64,000 nt of DNA from Lepidostoma basale (Eukaryota > Arthropoda > Insecta > Trichoptera > Lepidostomatidae). Positions 37,001 through 49,974 of this stretch are shown here, piece after piece. A program made the translations under genes and the position numbers. The DNA is taken from contig JAHDVF020000457.1 of assembly GCA_022606425.2 (NCBI GenBank), positions 248,001 through 312,000 on the forward strand, written 5' to 3'. Numbering within the stretch: the stretch's first letter is position 1; each line of letters begins with the position of its first letter. The notes under the pieces were generated by a model. It was not told where the DNA came from. It did no database searches and saw only the letters and a program-made list of their open reading frames with translations.

Positions 37001-39441
37001 GATAGGTAGCTAATCTATCACCATTTTATTGTCACGTGAATTCTACACCAGATCAAAGACAGTGTGATTATCACTCTGCCATCGCCGGGAATCAAACCCG
37101 GGACCTTCAGTGTGGCAGTCACTGCTCTTGCCACTGTCACGAAGGTCGTCACTATTTATTTAAAATTACTTACGATGAACGAGCAAGAAATTTCAATTAC
37201 TATCTGTGTAAAGTTATAACGCTAGGTTGTTTGATTATTATTGTATATCGAGATTCAGCTTTTGTGACTATTTCTCTTACTTATTGTGGAAACACTGTTG
37301 TAAAGGTGATTGGCTTATGCAGGGACTAGATCTGTGTGGCACAGAATGTTGTTCTGAAAGATGGCGGTTTACTTTCTATGCTTAAAAAGTCCTCCCCCCC
37401 TTTTTATGGCCAAGGCTGCAATGAACGGATCAGTTAAGATTGGCCTAGTAGAGTATGAGGAAGTGGTGGGTGATACTACATGCACTGTGTGAGGCAATTT
37501 TGTTTGATGGAGTGTGTCTTAGGTTATCAAGGGAGGAATTTCGGTCTGGGGAGTGATTGTTTTTCTTTTCCACATTAAAAAAAAAAAGTTGTTTTCACTA
37601 CATATCACTACTATTTTCTGTCATTTTTATTATATTTCAACATGAAGGGTGATCCATTATGTTAAAAAAATTAAACTGACGAGAGATAAACACACTAACA
37701 CGTCCTTACTCCATATTTATATAGCACCCCCAAAATAAGGGTATCTAAACTCCCAGTAGTAACTATCATTTCTGTCCATCTTCATTCACCTATAACATTT
37801 CAGCAAATGGTAAATTTTAAAAAAACATTGCTAACCGGGTTGGTTTATGATTTTAGTTTAATTACCAAACAGCGTGATCAAAAACTATTTAAAGTCAATA
37901 ATAAAAAAGTAGAGCATAAAAACAAATTGAAAACTTTTCAATACTAATCAACAATATTGTTCAATTTATATCTAGTGTAAACTCGACTTTAGGGCTTAAA
38001 TTTTAAAAATATGCTCTCATGACCACATCAAATCACATTTTTGAACACACTGACATCAAATATTGTGTCAAGACTGTAAGGGTATACTTTTATTACGCAA
38101 TGCTACTTTTAAGCCATTTGTCTCATTGCTATCAGCTGAAGTGTTAACGCACCTGGCGCGCACGCGGCACCCATTGAGTTAATTTTGTAATGCTATATTT
38201 TCTTTGTCTACCTCGACTTTCTTGTATTATATTGTAATTATTTATTTCTGTGAAACAAACATTTTAGGTCAACTCGTCATTTTGGGCCAATGACATTCTA
38301 TTTGGCTTGGAATAATATAATAGACAATTTGATATTGGAAATGCTTCAAACTGGAGCCATCCGAGAGGGTGTTTCATTGATTAATCTTCAACGGAAGTTA
38401 AATCCCCACTCGGCTGAAGTTGATGACTCACAACCTCTGGTTGACGAGGTATATATTGTTCATTATATTTATGGTTCTGTATAGTCTGGAAATTACTTAC
38501 CAGTTTTATTATTATTGGGCTACAAGTGATTGCAATGAAATATTAAATAAGTACTCTAGTAACTCTTGTAAATTCCTTCTTTGTATTGATTTGACTATTG
38601 TAATGGAATTTATGCGAACATTCCAAAACAACAAGTAAACAAACTTCAATCTGCGTTCAATGCAAGACTCATTAAAGGCATTCTAAAAAAGTCACTTATA
38701 ACACAATATCTCAAAGAACTTCACTGGCTTAAAAGTCCAGAAAGAATTCAGTATAAACTCTGCTGGACAGTCTTCAAAGCGCTGGCACCAAGTTATATAT
38801 CCGAACTCTCTAAAACGGACAGCTTAAATCCAAGGAAATCCACACTTCGCTCTGCGAACTCCTCTGCAATAAGAAGATTAGTTAAGCCAAAAGGTTGCCC
38901 TAGTACATTCGGGGATCAAGCTTTTGCGGTAGCTGGCCCATCAACTTGGAACAATCTCCCTTCATACCTTAGATGCATAAATGATCCGGCAGATTTCAGA
39001 TCTAAGCTGAAAACCTTCTTTTTCATATTTCATACCCATTTAAAACTTTTATATTTTGTTCTATTATACTTTCTAACCGATTGCGAATATCAGATGCAGC
39101 GTTCATAATTAGATTTAAAACACGTCTTAATGCACCCTTGAGGTGATTACATCACAAAAACGGCACTTAAAAAGTTAGCATAATATTATTATTATTATTA
39201 AAAAAAAAAAACTTATAATTTATTACAGATCCTGAATAAAGTTAAGGATATCACAGCACAGAGCAATGCCCTTGAAATTGATCTAAATTTGGATGAGAAA
39301 TGTATACCGTGTGTGTCCAAATATATTGAGATCAATTCAATCAAGAAGGGTCAACTGGAGTTAGCCTTACAAGCTTATGAGCAGATGATCAAGCAGAAGA
39401 TTGCCATGGACCAGGGACTGCGGGCGGCTCATGGAATTTAA
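34073..39441 (+). CDS. mRpS22: Mitochondrial small ribosomal subunit protein mS22
   Basis: Exons 34073-34205, 34318-34544, 34658-34782, 36341-36398, 36643-36851, 38268-38448, 39229-39441; 1146 nt, 381 aa, close to the human 360. The N-terminus (MAAARLTFVSLAKQTNIF) is basic and lacks acids for 20 residues, as expected of a mitochondrial presequence. Family blocks: EYKFMTDAELKAEMEK, LHMPPVIK, KFVFTDITFG, ERFIIVREPDG, QVYFPMAGR, YDCLRSTRHFGPM and QLELALQAYEQ. mS22 is a metazoan-specific structural protein of the 28S subunit, with no bacterial counterpart. AATAAA at 39481 lies 40 bp after the stop. Intron 3 holds a LINE, intron 5 a SINE, intron 6 another LINE; none disturbs the exons. Confidence 0.95.
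35372..36238 (-). mobile_element. LINE insertion in mRpS22 intron 3, with target duplication
   Basis: Flanked by 14-bp duplications (TGTAGTGAATACAA at 35358-35371 and 36239-36252). Minus strand encodes NCLLYADDAVLVADSADELQ with the RT catalytic YADD, then (YLGSMFTADARTDSDVE ... MYGSEAWNWQKKDESRINAV ... SAYPCGETE) to the stop at about 35394, followed by a TTG-repeat tail. 5' truncated inside the RT domain. An ORF of 209 codons is intact, so insertion is recent. The clade (RTE/Daphne/other) cannot be fixed by eye. Confidence 0.85.
36979..37150 (-). mobile_element. tRNA-derived SINE, intact copy
   Basis: On the minus strand, an A-box-like stretch (GTGGCAAGAGCAGTGACT) is followed by a B-box-like stretch (CCCGGGTTTGATTCCC) and then a tail shared with the split copy at 10010-10725. 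This is the polymerase III promoter layout of tRNA SINEs. Confidence 0.7.
37151..38267. other. Rest of mRpS22 intron 5
   Basis: AT-rich intron sequence with no recognised element. Confidence 0.4.
38630..39205 (+). mobile_element. L2/CR1-like LINE 3' end
   Basis: Open without an ATG from about 38635 to 39108: NARLIKGILKKSLI, QYLKELHWLKSPERIQYKLC, FKALAPSYISELSK, TFGDQAFAVAGPSTWNNLP and DFRSKLKTFFF. This is the C-terminal block of L2/CR1-group elements (HWLP-RIEYKL ... FSVAAP-LWNSLP ... FK-LKT-LF). Ends in an ATT-repeat and A tail at about 39185-39212. Sits in mRpS22 intron 6, just before the last exon. Confidence 0.75.
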
Positions 39442-39480
39442 TTGTAAATTAAATAGTTATGTTTATGTTTGTACAAGTTA

Positions 39481-39486
39481 AATAAA
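39481..39486 (+). promoter_or_regulatory. mRpS22 polyadenylation signal
   Basis: AATAAA 40 bp after the stop codon, in an AT-rich 3' UTR. Confidence 0.6.
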
Positions 39487-39916
39487 ATTATGAATTGTGA
39501 AACAAAAATATTTTTCACAATTTACTTATTACATCAAACGTTTTACAAAATGCGAGTGTATTACCTCCACACATTACCCTACTGATATCATTACAATGAA
39601 ACATGTGGAAAAATACTTCATTGGGTTCATATGACGGGTGAAAAAGAAACTTATTAGTTTTTGGTAAAATTATGATGATCTTTCGGCTGTTTTGACAAGA
39701 AACACACGGAAGTCGAGGGACAAGAAGGGTTCATGGAACTGAACATTAAAATAATACACAGCTAAGAGAATTAGTATGAAATCATTCATTATATTTTTAT
39801 TCCTGCCATTGTTCCAGTATAGCATATATAAAAGTTTTTTTTAATGAATTTTTTTATCAAATTTAACAAATCATATGTTAACTACAACGTCATGGGGACA
39901 CCTGTGTGTATGAAAA

Positions 39917-42307
39917 TCTATATATATAAAACAAAGGCAAAAATCGTGTTAGTTACACCATTTATAACTCGAGAACGGCTGGACCAATTTTGAAGATCTT
40001 ATATTTGCTGGATTTGTCTCCGTTCCGGATAACATAATAATTATTAAAACATTTGAAAAAATCACTTAAATGATTTAAAATTAATTATATTTGTCGTACG
40101 TTTGACTAAATTTGACTTAATAAACGACGTATAAAATCAAAATGGCGTGTATTTTAGTTTCGGTATCGCCCGTAGGTGGTGTATTGTTGATGCCAGATGT
40201 CAATACTCAATGTGAAAGATTTGAGTTGAGGTTATTTTTTAATCGTCGCCGGGATTTTTGGTTTTCTTTATTAATTTTAGATTAACAATGCCCAAAGTTA
40301 TAAAAATCAGTATAAGAGAGACTATTCTAAAAGTTAAACCCCTTTTGGGAAGGAGAGCAGAGAATATTTGCGCCATTAATACCATTCGAAAAAGATGACA
40401 GATGAGTGTTCCGTGGAGATTAAATAACCGATTTATGATTAGTGAATAATAATAAAAATAAGTATTGTATATTTTGTATTGATTTTATAGGTGTATCTGT
40501 GTACATTCGGTCCAGAGAATTGTTACCATAGGAAATTCAGCCGCGAGTACTTAATAAACGAAATATTTGGCTAGATGAAGACGAGGAATTTCTTTTTTCA
40601 ATTGATAGGGACACTGAATCATCAAACTCTTCAGATGATGAATATGATGATGCTAATGATGAAAACGGAGTTCATTGATGGATCACACTTATTCAAAATT
40701 ATGTTGTCTGCTATTTAATTGTTTTAACGTGTTTTGATGAATGTCGGAAAGTCAAAGGTGTTAGTTTTTGAAAGGGAAGAGCAAATGACAGTTTGTAATA
40801 TAAGTGTAAATGAAGAGAACTTGGAACAGGTGAGGGAATTTGTGTATTTAGGTAGCATGTTCACAGCGGATGGCCGAACGGACAGTGATGTTGAAAAAAG
40901 GGTTGGTGCGGGTAACAAAGTGAATGGAGCTTTAAAAGTAGTTATTGGAAACAAGAATTTATCAATGAAAGCGAAAATGGCCGTTCACAATGGAGTTCTG
41001 GTCTCAACTCCTATGTATGGAAGCGAAGCATGGAACTGACAGAACAAAGTGAGAGCAGAATAAATGCGGTAGAGATGAGGTCCCTAAGACGTATGTGTGG
41101 TAGAACGATGTATGACAGAATCTCAAATGCTGATATTAGGAAGGAATGTAGAGCGAAAGAAGGTATTATGAACAAAATTATGAATGGTTTGTTGCGTTGG
41201 TTCGGACATATGGAGCGCATGGGTGGAGAAAGAATGGTTAAAAAAGTATACGTTAACGATGTAAATGGAGTAAGGAGTCGAGATAGACCGAGAAAAACAT
41301 GGCATGTCCAAATTAATCAAATATTAAAGGTTGGTCATGTCAGAAGCCGGAAGAATCGACGTGCGTGTATGACTCGATGTATGAATGTGGAGGAAGCTAG
41401 AGAGGTGTGCCAGGATAGAGTAGTGTGGCGGTCCATTCTCTCTGCCTACCCCTGCGGAGAAACGGCGTGATGGTTTGTTGTTGTTGTTGTAATAAATTCA
41501 TTTATTTATAATAATAAAATAATAAGAATGATAATAATCATAATAATAATTCAAACAGTAATTAGAAGGAACAATCATACATAATATAGAGTCAAAAACG
41601 ATGAATCCTAATATATTAAAGACGATAAACATTATAAGGAAGCAGATTACATTAGTAAGAAAGGGACAAAAATGGAAGGTAGTATTAATATTTTTTTGGT
41701 AGATTGTATAAAGGAAAAGTTTTTAATGTACTACATATATACTAAGGGGGAATAAGCTGGAATTTGGTTATTTATAACATTCAATTCACGTGCCTTTGCT
41801 TTAAAAATTTCAAAATTTTCTAATTTATCAAATTTTTTTTAAATTGTTTGCTATATGCAAAAAAAATGTGTTTTTGGAATTGAAATGATGGTCAAAATTC
41901 ACACAATGATTCTGTTTTTGTATTAAATGTTGTGTTCATATAACCTCTTCAAAATGATCGACCCGTCTTTCCAATATACACGGCATCACAATCCTCACAA
42001 TTAATCTGGTAGATTCCACTTTGGTTGAATATATTGTCGCGAAAAAATAAAAAAACACAATTGTGATACATAAAACAAAGTTTTTAATTAACAATTTATA
42101 ATTCATTTTAAGTATTAATGCAGGCTTCCACGTGAATTATATTCCATTATAATTAATATTTTTAATTTTGACATTTGCACATTTCATGAACTTAATTCAT
42201 TTTAAGTATTAATTGTAATTCAATAAAAAGGTGAATTAAATTTAGCTAATAAGTTAACACAACATTTATTGATTCTGAGGCGGTACGAAGTTCGTCGGGT
42301 CAGCTAG
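39917..42307 (+). mobile_element. Non-autonomous Helitron
   Basis: It begins TCTATATATATAAAAC followed by the GTTAGTTACACCATTTATAA and CTCGAGAACGGCTGGACC blocks typical of insect Helitron 5' ends. It ends in GGCGGTACGAAGTTCG...TCAGCTAG, followed by T: a CTAG terminus just after a small palindrome (ACGAAGTTCGT). Insertion lies between A and T, as usual for Helitrons, and no terminal inverted repeats are seen. No Rep-helicase is present; a LINE piece occupies 40730-41493. Confidence 0.75.
40730..41493 (+). mobile_element. LINE fragment inside the Helitron
   Basis: Reads NVGKSKVLVFEREEQMTV, YLGSMFTADGRTDSDVEKRV, MAVHNGVLVSTPMYGSEAWN, a short frameshift, then RINAVEMRSLRRMCGRTMYD to SAYPCGETA and a TTG-repeat tail. 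Same family as 35372-36238 but 5' shorter. Either inserted in, or captured by, the Helitron. Confidence 0.8.
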
Positions 42308-43269
42308 TAAATAATAAATCATGTCGGTATTCAAAAATGTATTTAATAAATTGGTTAAAAGACGGTTTAGTAAATAATATTTTTTGGCATCAAGATTTAT
42401 TTATGTTATGTTTCACACACTATAGTTTAACAGAGCTACTAATGTAGTCGTACAACATTACATAATCTGCGTGACATTAACAATACTTTTAATAAGGCTT
42501 CCGTCAACATTTTATTATACAAAATAGTAACCATTCCAAATTGTGGTCAAATATCACAGTTGTAACATTGAAAATGAATACATTTAATTCATAAGGCAAA
42601 CAATGAATTGTGTTTTGCCTTTCTTCCCATTTTTTTCAATGCTTTAGAATCTATTATACAATCTCCAATGTGAGCAGAAATAATAGCTCATTATCATAAA
42701 GAAGGAACCGGGTTCCCTGTCTTGACTGCATATTTGTGTACAATTTTGTAACTCATCTAATATAGAAAGTGCATTCTGTTTTTTTTACACTTCTTACACA
42801 TATCGCATTTCATAAATTATTTTACGTTTTCTTTCGTCACTAGAGGCCATAAAAAAGTGTAGTCTAACTATAATGATATTGAGTCTTATATAATTGTCAG
42901 ATTCAATTGTTTCTTGAAATAATGTCGACATAACCGAGAAACAGACTTGAAGTTCACAGCATATTGGATGAATTTCAACTTCCGCTATTGGAGCAATTTA
43001 TTATTAATAATATATATTTTTATTGCTACACAAATGTATAAACCTTATTTTCTTATAAAAAAAATTATTGCAATAAATTTCTAAAAAAAATTATAAGTAC
43101 TATCATCTACGACTCTTAAATAAGATAATACAAACAAGACTGTTTCTAATTTTTTTTTTTTAATAAGATCATGAATATAGTTCTTAATTTTTAATTATTC
43201 AAACATATGTGCATTAATTGCATCTTTCAAATTTTAAAAATAAATATAACATAATACATTATGCTTATA
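42308..43269. other. Intergenic AT-rich sequence
   Basis: No gene or repeat recognised. May include distal Orai 3' UTR on the minus strand. Confidence 0.35.
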
Positions 43270-44009
43270 CGGTACACTCCCGATTTTCCGGGATAGATGG
43301 TGAAAATTTTTTCCGTACAATCGATTTTCCGGTTAATCCGAAAACATGACGAAAAAAAAAAGTAAACAAAGAGAAATTTAAAACAGCTATATGCGCTTAT
43401 GTATAACTACTTGCTTAGTAATTAAGACGCATATGTTGACAGCGTCACACTTTTTGACTGGCGGAAACATCGGCTGTTGCCCTTTGTTGACGGAACCACA
43501 AAACCATTGGATTATCGAGATCTTCGTAAGATGATAACTTCATACTCTTTCTACTGATCATGCTTTGGGGGCCATCCGATGTTCCCGCAAAATCTATCAA
43601 TTTTCTCTTTTTATTTTTGATGTCCCGCATAGTTTGATCACCAACATTATATTGATTCAATAAATATTTAACGGTTGCACCATTTTGAAACTTTTGAGTT
43701 TTTGTTCAATTGAAAGTACAACTCATTTGTGTTTATCCATTATTATAGACACTTTTTCATGGCAAAATAAAATGAATGACAATGTTTTATAAGTATGAAC
43801 TATGCTGCGGGTGTTTTATTACAAACTCGAAAACAAGCCACAAACGTATGTGTTGGCGGCGGTGGCGCAAATGTGAACTAAACACCCAACCTTATTGTGA
43901 CAGATTTGAGCTCATGTTTGCATTATAAGTACTGTTGTGAAATATTTTTTCAATGACTGAAGTATCCGCTTCCCAGTTAACCCGGCCCCGGAAAATCGGG
44001 AGTGTGCTG
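43270..44009 (-). mobile_element. pogo/Tigger-like element with CENP-B-type HTH remnant
   Basis: Terminal repeats CGGTACACTCCCGATTTTCC and (reverse complement of the right end) CAGCACACTCCCGATTTTCC, with TA at 43268-43269 and 44010-44011. On the minus strand LLNQYNVGDQTMRDIKNKKR, then MVLWFRQQRATADV, is the helix-turn-helix/CENP-B N-terminal domain of a Tigger/jerky transposase. A frameshift splits it and the catalytic domain is deleted. Confidence 0.82.
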
Positions 44010-44883
44010 TAATTTCACTTGTATTGCTAAGCAAAAAATAAAAGATGTTAATCAAAAGTAGTTGAAGCAGCATTTAAAAAAAAATCTTTCAATATTAATT
44101 TTTAGTATATAAAATAAGCCAACATATATAATCCGTATGTGCCTGTTGAACAAGTTGCAATGTACGGATATTGACTTTTTTGTCCAAGTAAAGAAAAATA
44201 TTTTAGTAAATTACATGGGAGATCTGTGTGAATATTAATTTCCAAAACTACCAATCAATATTTAAAATGATATATTTTTTGATGAATTCATATTATTTTG
44301 CTGCAAACCAACATAATACCCTGTTGTACAAAAAATGTCATGAGAAAATTGTTGCAGAAAAAAAAAAAATCTACTCTATAATCTACATTTAAAACTCTGT
44401 CTATAGAGATATTAAAAACTGATAATCCGCTGGCTGGTACAAGAGTATTAGAAATATATTAACACGGAGCACACAACACATTTTAAGTTTACAATTTACG
44501 AATTATAATTTTTTAAATTACATGTATATAAGCACATAAAAATTAGTATACTGAGTGAATGTCACTATCATATAAATTGTTTAAAGAATAAAACTATTAT
44601 AAAAAAACTAGTAATCAGAAACTTTTACATGAATATATAAATACAATAATCACATCACTTACCTAAGTACAAACACTTTTTACAAAGTCAAAATTTTCAA
44701 ATATTAACAAATTTATACAATCAATCCATTTCAGTCCAAATACATTATTTTTTTTACCCATTTTTAAAAAATAGGAATGGAAGACATAATAAAGTACAAA
44801 ATGAATTAATTCAAAAACGTTACTGAAAACAATATTATTTGTTGTCTTTTACAGGGGGAAATGTGGGTATTAAAAAAATCACA
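44010..44883. other. Probable Orai 3' UTR
   Basis: AT-rich sequence directly after the Orai stop (minus strand). No coding signal. Several minus-strand AATAAA-like hexamers, none decisive. Confidence 0.4.
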
Positions 44884-47800
44884 CTATACAATGTTTCCTT
44901 GAACTAAAAGGCTCATTCCATTCTGTCTGCCTTCCTGATCACCTAATTCTATCTGTTCTTTAAGAAGTTCAAGTTCCCGGATTCCCGAGACTGTAACTTC
45001 ATACTTATGGGTAACAAGCGTGCGATAGAAGTGAACAGCGAAAGCCAAGAATACAATTAAAACAGGAATTAATACAACACATGCCGACCAGGCGGCAATG
45101 GGACTCAGATCATAAAACTTAACCCAACATAGTATAGCTATTTCCAGTAAGAATAGTAAAAGGCCTAGGAGCGTAGAGAAAGCCCAGGCAGTTTCAATGT
45201 ACCAGTGAAGCCTTTCGTGTGGAGATTCGTGGACTAAAGATATGCTGTGCAGATTGCAGATGGCATCGATATTGGGAAGAATGCATGTGCTGATCATCAG
45301 TGCCAGCATGTGGACTGCCACAAGAAGCGTAGTACATATCGCAAATGCAACAAGCATGCCCTGGGGAACCTTGGAATGGTCGTTAAGTTGAACTTCCACC
45401 ATGGCAACCTGGAATAATTATAGGCACAGAAAAAACATTACAAGAAATATCACAAACAGAAGATTAAATCCATAAAAATAAAATGAAATACAATTAAACT
45501 GGATGTAGATATCTTTCCCCTTATCAAATGTCTTCAAACATTTATAAAATATAATAAAACTTATATAAAATACACAATTTAGTTTAAATCTAATTGTTCA
45601 ATTACCCTGAAGATAAAGTCTGCAATGATTCGGAAATATGGGCCAAAGAGGACACCACAAGACACGGATATACCTGAGATCCCAATATTCAATCAACAGC
45701 GATAATCTATGATGTCTGTTTCCCTCAATACTAAATTCTTAATATGAAGGTTTACATTGTAAACAATTTTGAATGTTTTCATTCGCCACACGATTGAAAA
45801 ATACATTTTTAAAGCTCTATGTTTTTTTTTTAATTCAGCAACAAAAAACACAATTCTATGGGCAGTATGATGGTAATGTATAAATACAGGTTTCAATGAA
45901 ATTGCTCATATGTAATAATAGAGAACAACATTTACCTAAATCTGTTTGCCAGAGATAATAGATAAATACACTTCATGTTAGGCAAACATGCTATTATCAA
46001 AGAGTGTAGGATTTTTATTATCATAGTCTGGGAATAGATAGACAATAGGTATTATCTTGTATATATCGGGTGGAAAAACTTACTGGGTAATTTTTTCATA
46101 TCCGCATGCATATTCTCATTTATAACGGCTGGCACGATTTTTTAATGCACTGATTATTATAATCGGTTATTAAAATAAAATAATTTCCTGAAAGTGTTTT
46201 TTTTAATGTTCTATTAAATCATGTCATAAAACAATATAAATATGCAAAACGGATGTAGTTAAGAAAGAGTACAAGAATATTTTGAATACAAGAGAGTGAG
46301 AGAGGAATACTTCGATTCTCTGTGAAAGTAATTTGAAATGCACACAATGCGCATGTCCGAGAACCTATCTGGATTATTTTGAAATTTGTTCTGATTATTG
46401 TTGTATGACAGTGGTGTAGAAAATAAAAGGAAAACAGTTTGGTGTTGTTAATTGTGAAATTTTCAACAAGTGAAAAAAAAATATGTACATAAAATTTTAA
46501 AACTTATTACAGATTACGTTTGTACTGAACCAAGTTTTTAAAGAGTATAAAATCTTTACTTCCATGAATATTTCACAGGTTGCAAGGTTGCAATACAAGT
46601 CAAACAATATTCCTTCATTATATTTATAAAAAATATAAATATATTTTTAATAATATGAAATACTAACCATGGCGAAGCCAGAGAGCAGTGCTGAAGTCTT
46701 GCTGGATGCCTTCAACTTGGCTCTACTGAGCTGAAGCTTCCTCCATGAGAGGTACCCTGGAGTGTGGAGGTCATCCCCGGATTGAGACATTCCACCACTC
46801 TGTTCACCAGACATCAAACTTGTGTTCTATTTATTCAAATACATATATAAAGTGTCTTCAAATAATTGGAATAAAATCGAAATACTTTTAAAGCATTTCA
46901 TTGTTAAGTGTTATAAAAAACAAATATTTTCTCAAAATAAGTTATTTTGTAGAGTATTATAGAAAAAGGGTTAAAAGGATCAGGGCAAAATACAAAAAAA
47001 TAATCAGTTAGTATTTCAACAGTTTAGATACTCGTATAATACCTAGTTAAACAATTACTGGATTTAAATTAGATTATTTGTAATCCCAAAAAATTAGGAC
47101 CCATTTTTGACAACAATATAAAAAAGATTATACAATTTGCATATGCATGCAATTGTGCAAAAATATCTATATATATTTTAATCACTATTTTCTACCAAAA
47201 ATCGAATGTATTTAATACTACATAATAAATTACGGTAAAAAATATTATCTACTTAAAATTATGCATTTCCTAGATTTGAATAATAAGGTGAAAAATCACT
47301 AGTAAACAGATTTTATGCTATGGGTGGTAATTTTGTTTAACCCTGGCCCGTAATAATATACCATTATAATAATGATATAAGGCAAAAAGGAATTAGCTAA
47401 TTACATAAGCAAATTGATTTCAGTAAAGATTAATGGCCTTAATAAAAAGTAAATTAGGTATATTTTATGTTGGAAACACGAAGAAAAGATGATTTAGGTA
47501 GGATGCAGCAATTTAATAATTCATAAAAAAAACATACAAAATCATTTTCACACTGGATTAATAAAAGACAAGGCGGCTATCTTCAATTATTTAATAAACT
47601 AATTTTATGATATTCAAAGTAATATGTGTGTATAGATTTAAAATACTGACTATTGATTTTTGTAGCTTTTGCATGTTGTGTAAAAAAAGTTGCGTAATAA
47701 ATAAAGCGGCATTAAAAAATAATGAGACACAACATTCGCCAGCAAGCTTATCGAGTGCGTCATAACAATACATTCTCCATTTTGTAATACTAAAATAATA

Positions 47801-49193
47801 AGTAATTAAATGTGCACGATGCATTATTATTACATTTGATGAAATTGATTCTTAAAAATAGAAACATATAAAATATGATTTTGACACGTCTATTTATATG
47901 TATCGTTGCAACCAAAATGAAAGACTAATTGATGTGCGGGATGCATTACTATTGATGCTTAGAAATTTAACAAAAAGGTTTTTTTTGGAACACGAGTTTA
48001 TTTGAATTGCTGTCATAACTTTGAATAAAATGATATATTATAATCGAAATAGGGTATACTTGCTCCTACCGGGTAGAACTTGCAGAAAGAAGTGCAGTGC
48101 CAGACACCTGTAACCAGCCACTAGATCAGATCATACGACACCCAAGCTGCGACCTTGAATTGGTGAAAAAAAATGATGATGAGCTAAAAAAATCTACTAA
48201 ATGAAAAAAAAAGCTCGTTAACTAATAATGAGTAATTTAAATCTACTAGCATAAGATACTTTTAGTCTACTGGTAACAGGAACAAATAAAACTGCATATT
48301 TCACCTAACACACATTTTATTATGCTAAAGTACTATGTAAACCATGGGTCAAAAAATAACTAAAAAAAATATATACTTTTTAAATATTGGATGATTTCTG
48401 CAAAAAAATATAATTTGATCAACTATATACGTTTTGTCTTCAGATCTAGGTGTCTCGTTAATTATAAAACCTGATAAAATATTGGGTGCATTCAAACAAA
48501 TAACATAAAAACCTAAATAAAGTAAAGTGGGTTTCTAACTTTGTGTAATGGATGATTGAGAGGAAATTTTTTCTCTGAATTATTCTCGTGCCATTAATTT
48601 TATAATGTGAATATAAATAAAATTAATGTAATCATGCAAGCCATTCAATCCACTTCCACTAGTTTGGTTGTAAATATAGTACCGATTGGTATAACATTTT
48701 AGGTAAACACTTCTCATCGGAATATAAAAAGTAGGCGCAATTTTATGTTACCGACAAACAATACAATCTCTCTATTTAAAGTGGAACAAATCGCATAGAT
48801 TACAACATAATCACTCAAAATAAGTAATTTTAGAAATGGTTTTCAATAAACCAATTTATTTTATTATATTGTAACTTTATTATTTTAAAAGTAATTAGAT
48901 AAATTATGTAAAAAATATATATATATATATATATGTATATATAATATATATAAATTCATAATTTTACAGATTTGCCGAACTTCGCTTCAGATGCATAGCC
49001 GTGCGTGATAAAATGCAAAAGCAGTAAAATGCATTAATATAAAGTAGCAAGCAATAACTCTTAAAATTTGCAAAGCAAAATTGTCGAATTTTACCTTATA
49101 ATATTTAATTCTTCCAAATTTGTCAACTCCCGTTGCCTTGCTTGCTCGGATCGAGTTATTAAATCCTGCTGTACTAGCCGACCACACAGACAT
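44884..49193 (-). CDS. Orai: Orai, calcium release-activated calcium channel pore subunit
   Basis: Coding exons in transcript order: 49193-49095, 46826-46668, 45408-44884; 783 nt, 260 aa. Begins [16 protein letters not shown], as in fly Orai (MSVW). The pore-lining region [20 protein letters not shown] then [15 protein letters not shown] is almost identical to vertebrate Orai1, and E91 is the selectivity-filter glutamate. Four transmembrane helices follow, including [36 protein letters not shown] and a fourth near [20 protein letters not shown]. The cytosolic tail ([16 protein letters not shown]) is the coiled coil that STIM engages when ER calcium falls. The N-terminus lacks the long proline- and histidine-rich stretch of the fly protein. 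Introns of 1.3 and 2.3 kb separate the exons. Confidence 0.95.
45409..46667. other. Orai intron 2
   Basis: AT-rich. Holds one exon-like block on the minus strand at 45673-45606 with acceptor and donor consensus, discussed as a finding; nothing else recognised. Confidence 0.4.
46827..49094. other. Orai intron 1
   Basis: AT-rich, no coding signal. Contains a TA dinucleotide microsatellite at 48912-48955. Confidence 0.45.
48912..48955. repeat. TA microsatellite
   Basis: A run of alternating T and A with a GTATATATAATATATATAA interruption; likely length-polymorphic. Confidence 0.85.
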
Positions 49194-49974
49194 TACTGTG
49201 ATATGTAAATTGATTAATAACTATCAAACGGACGAATTTCCGCGTAAACAAATAAATAGACAAGTACTCAAAAAAATTAACTAAATCAAACTCTGAAAAT
49301 TACTCATGCTCACTAAAATCAAGAACAGAAAATCTCCATACCAAAATAAAACACTTGAATCCATTTATATCACGTCTAATGTCAAAGCAGGGTTTGTATT
49401 GGCTAATAATTACACACGGATTACAGAAACGACGGTGGCAAACAGGGCGGAGGGGCGAGCGGCGAAATAGATTCGCGCAAGAAGAGCCCACAGACAATAG
49501 CAGGGAGTATCCATAGACAGAGAGCAGTGAATATAGATTTAATCCCCCGCAGAGGTCCAGATTTTACCGGCAATAAGATTAGGCCTTAAATTAGTGTGCC
49601 TTCAAATTATGCATTATTGTAAGCTGATGTTGGGGTGGTGTTTTTTTTATTAATCTGCCATGTTAGTGTGATGTACGTGGGTGAAAAGTATGAAATAATT
49701 CCGGCTCTTCAATATTTTGATTCATAAACGTGAATATTAATTTACAAACTGTTATATAAAGTTGAAAATATATTTATTTGACTGTCTGCCCATCGGACAA
49801 ATTCGTGTACTGGGTGTCTCCCATTGGTTGTAGCCCGTTTAATGATTGTGTAGCAATTGTCTGTATTTCGCTTTTCACGCTTTACCGGAATAAAATATTT
49901 CTAAAATAAGTTGTTGCACTTCCTTCATGCTGCTCTCCCTCTATGAATCAGTATAAACCGTAATGACTACTTCT
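49194..49974. other. Orai 5' flank
   Basis: Between the Orai ATG and a LINE relic. A short GC-rich patch (about 49425-49480) stands out from the AT-rich surroundings and may mark the promoter/5' UTR. Confidence 0.4.
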
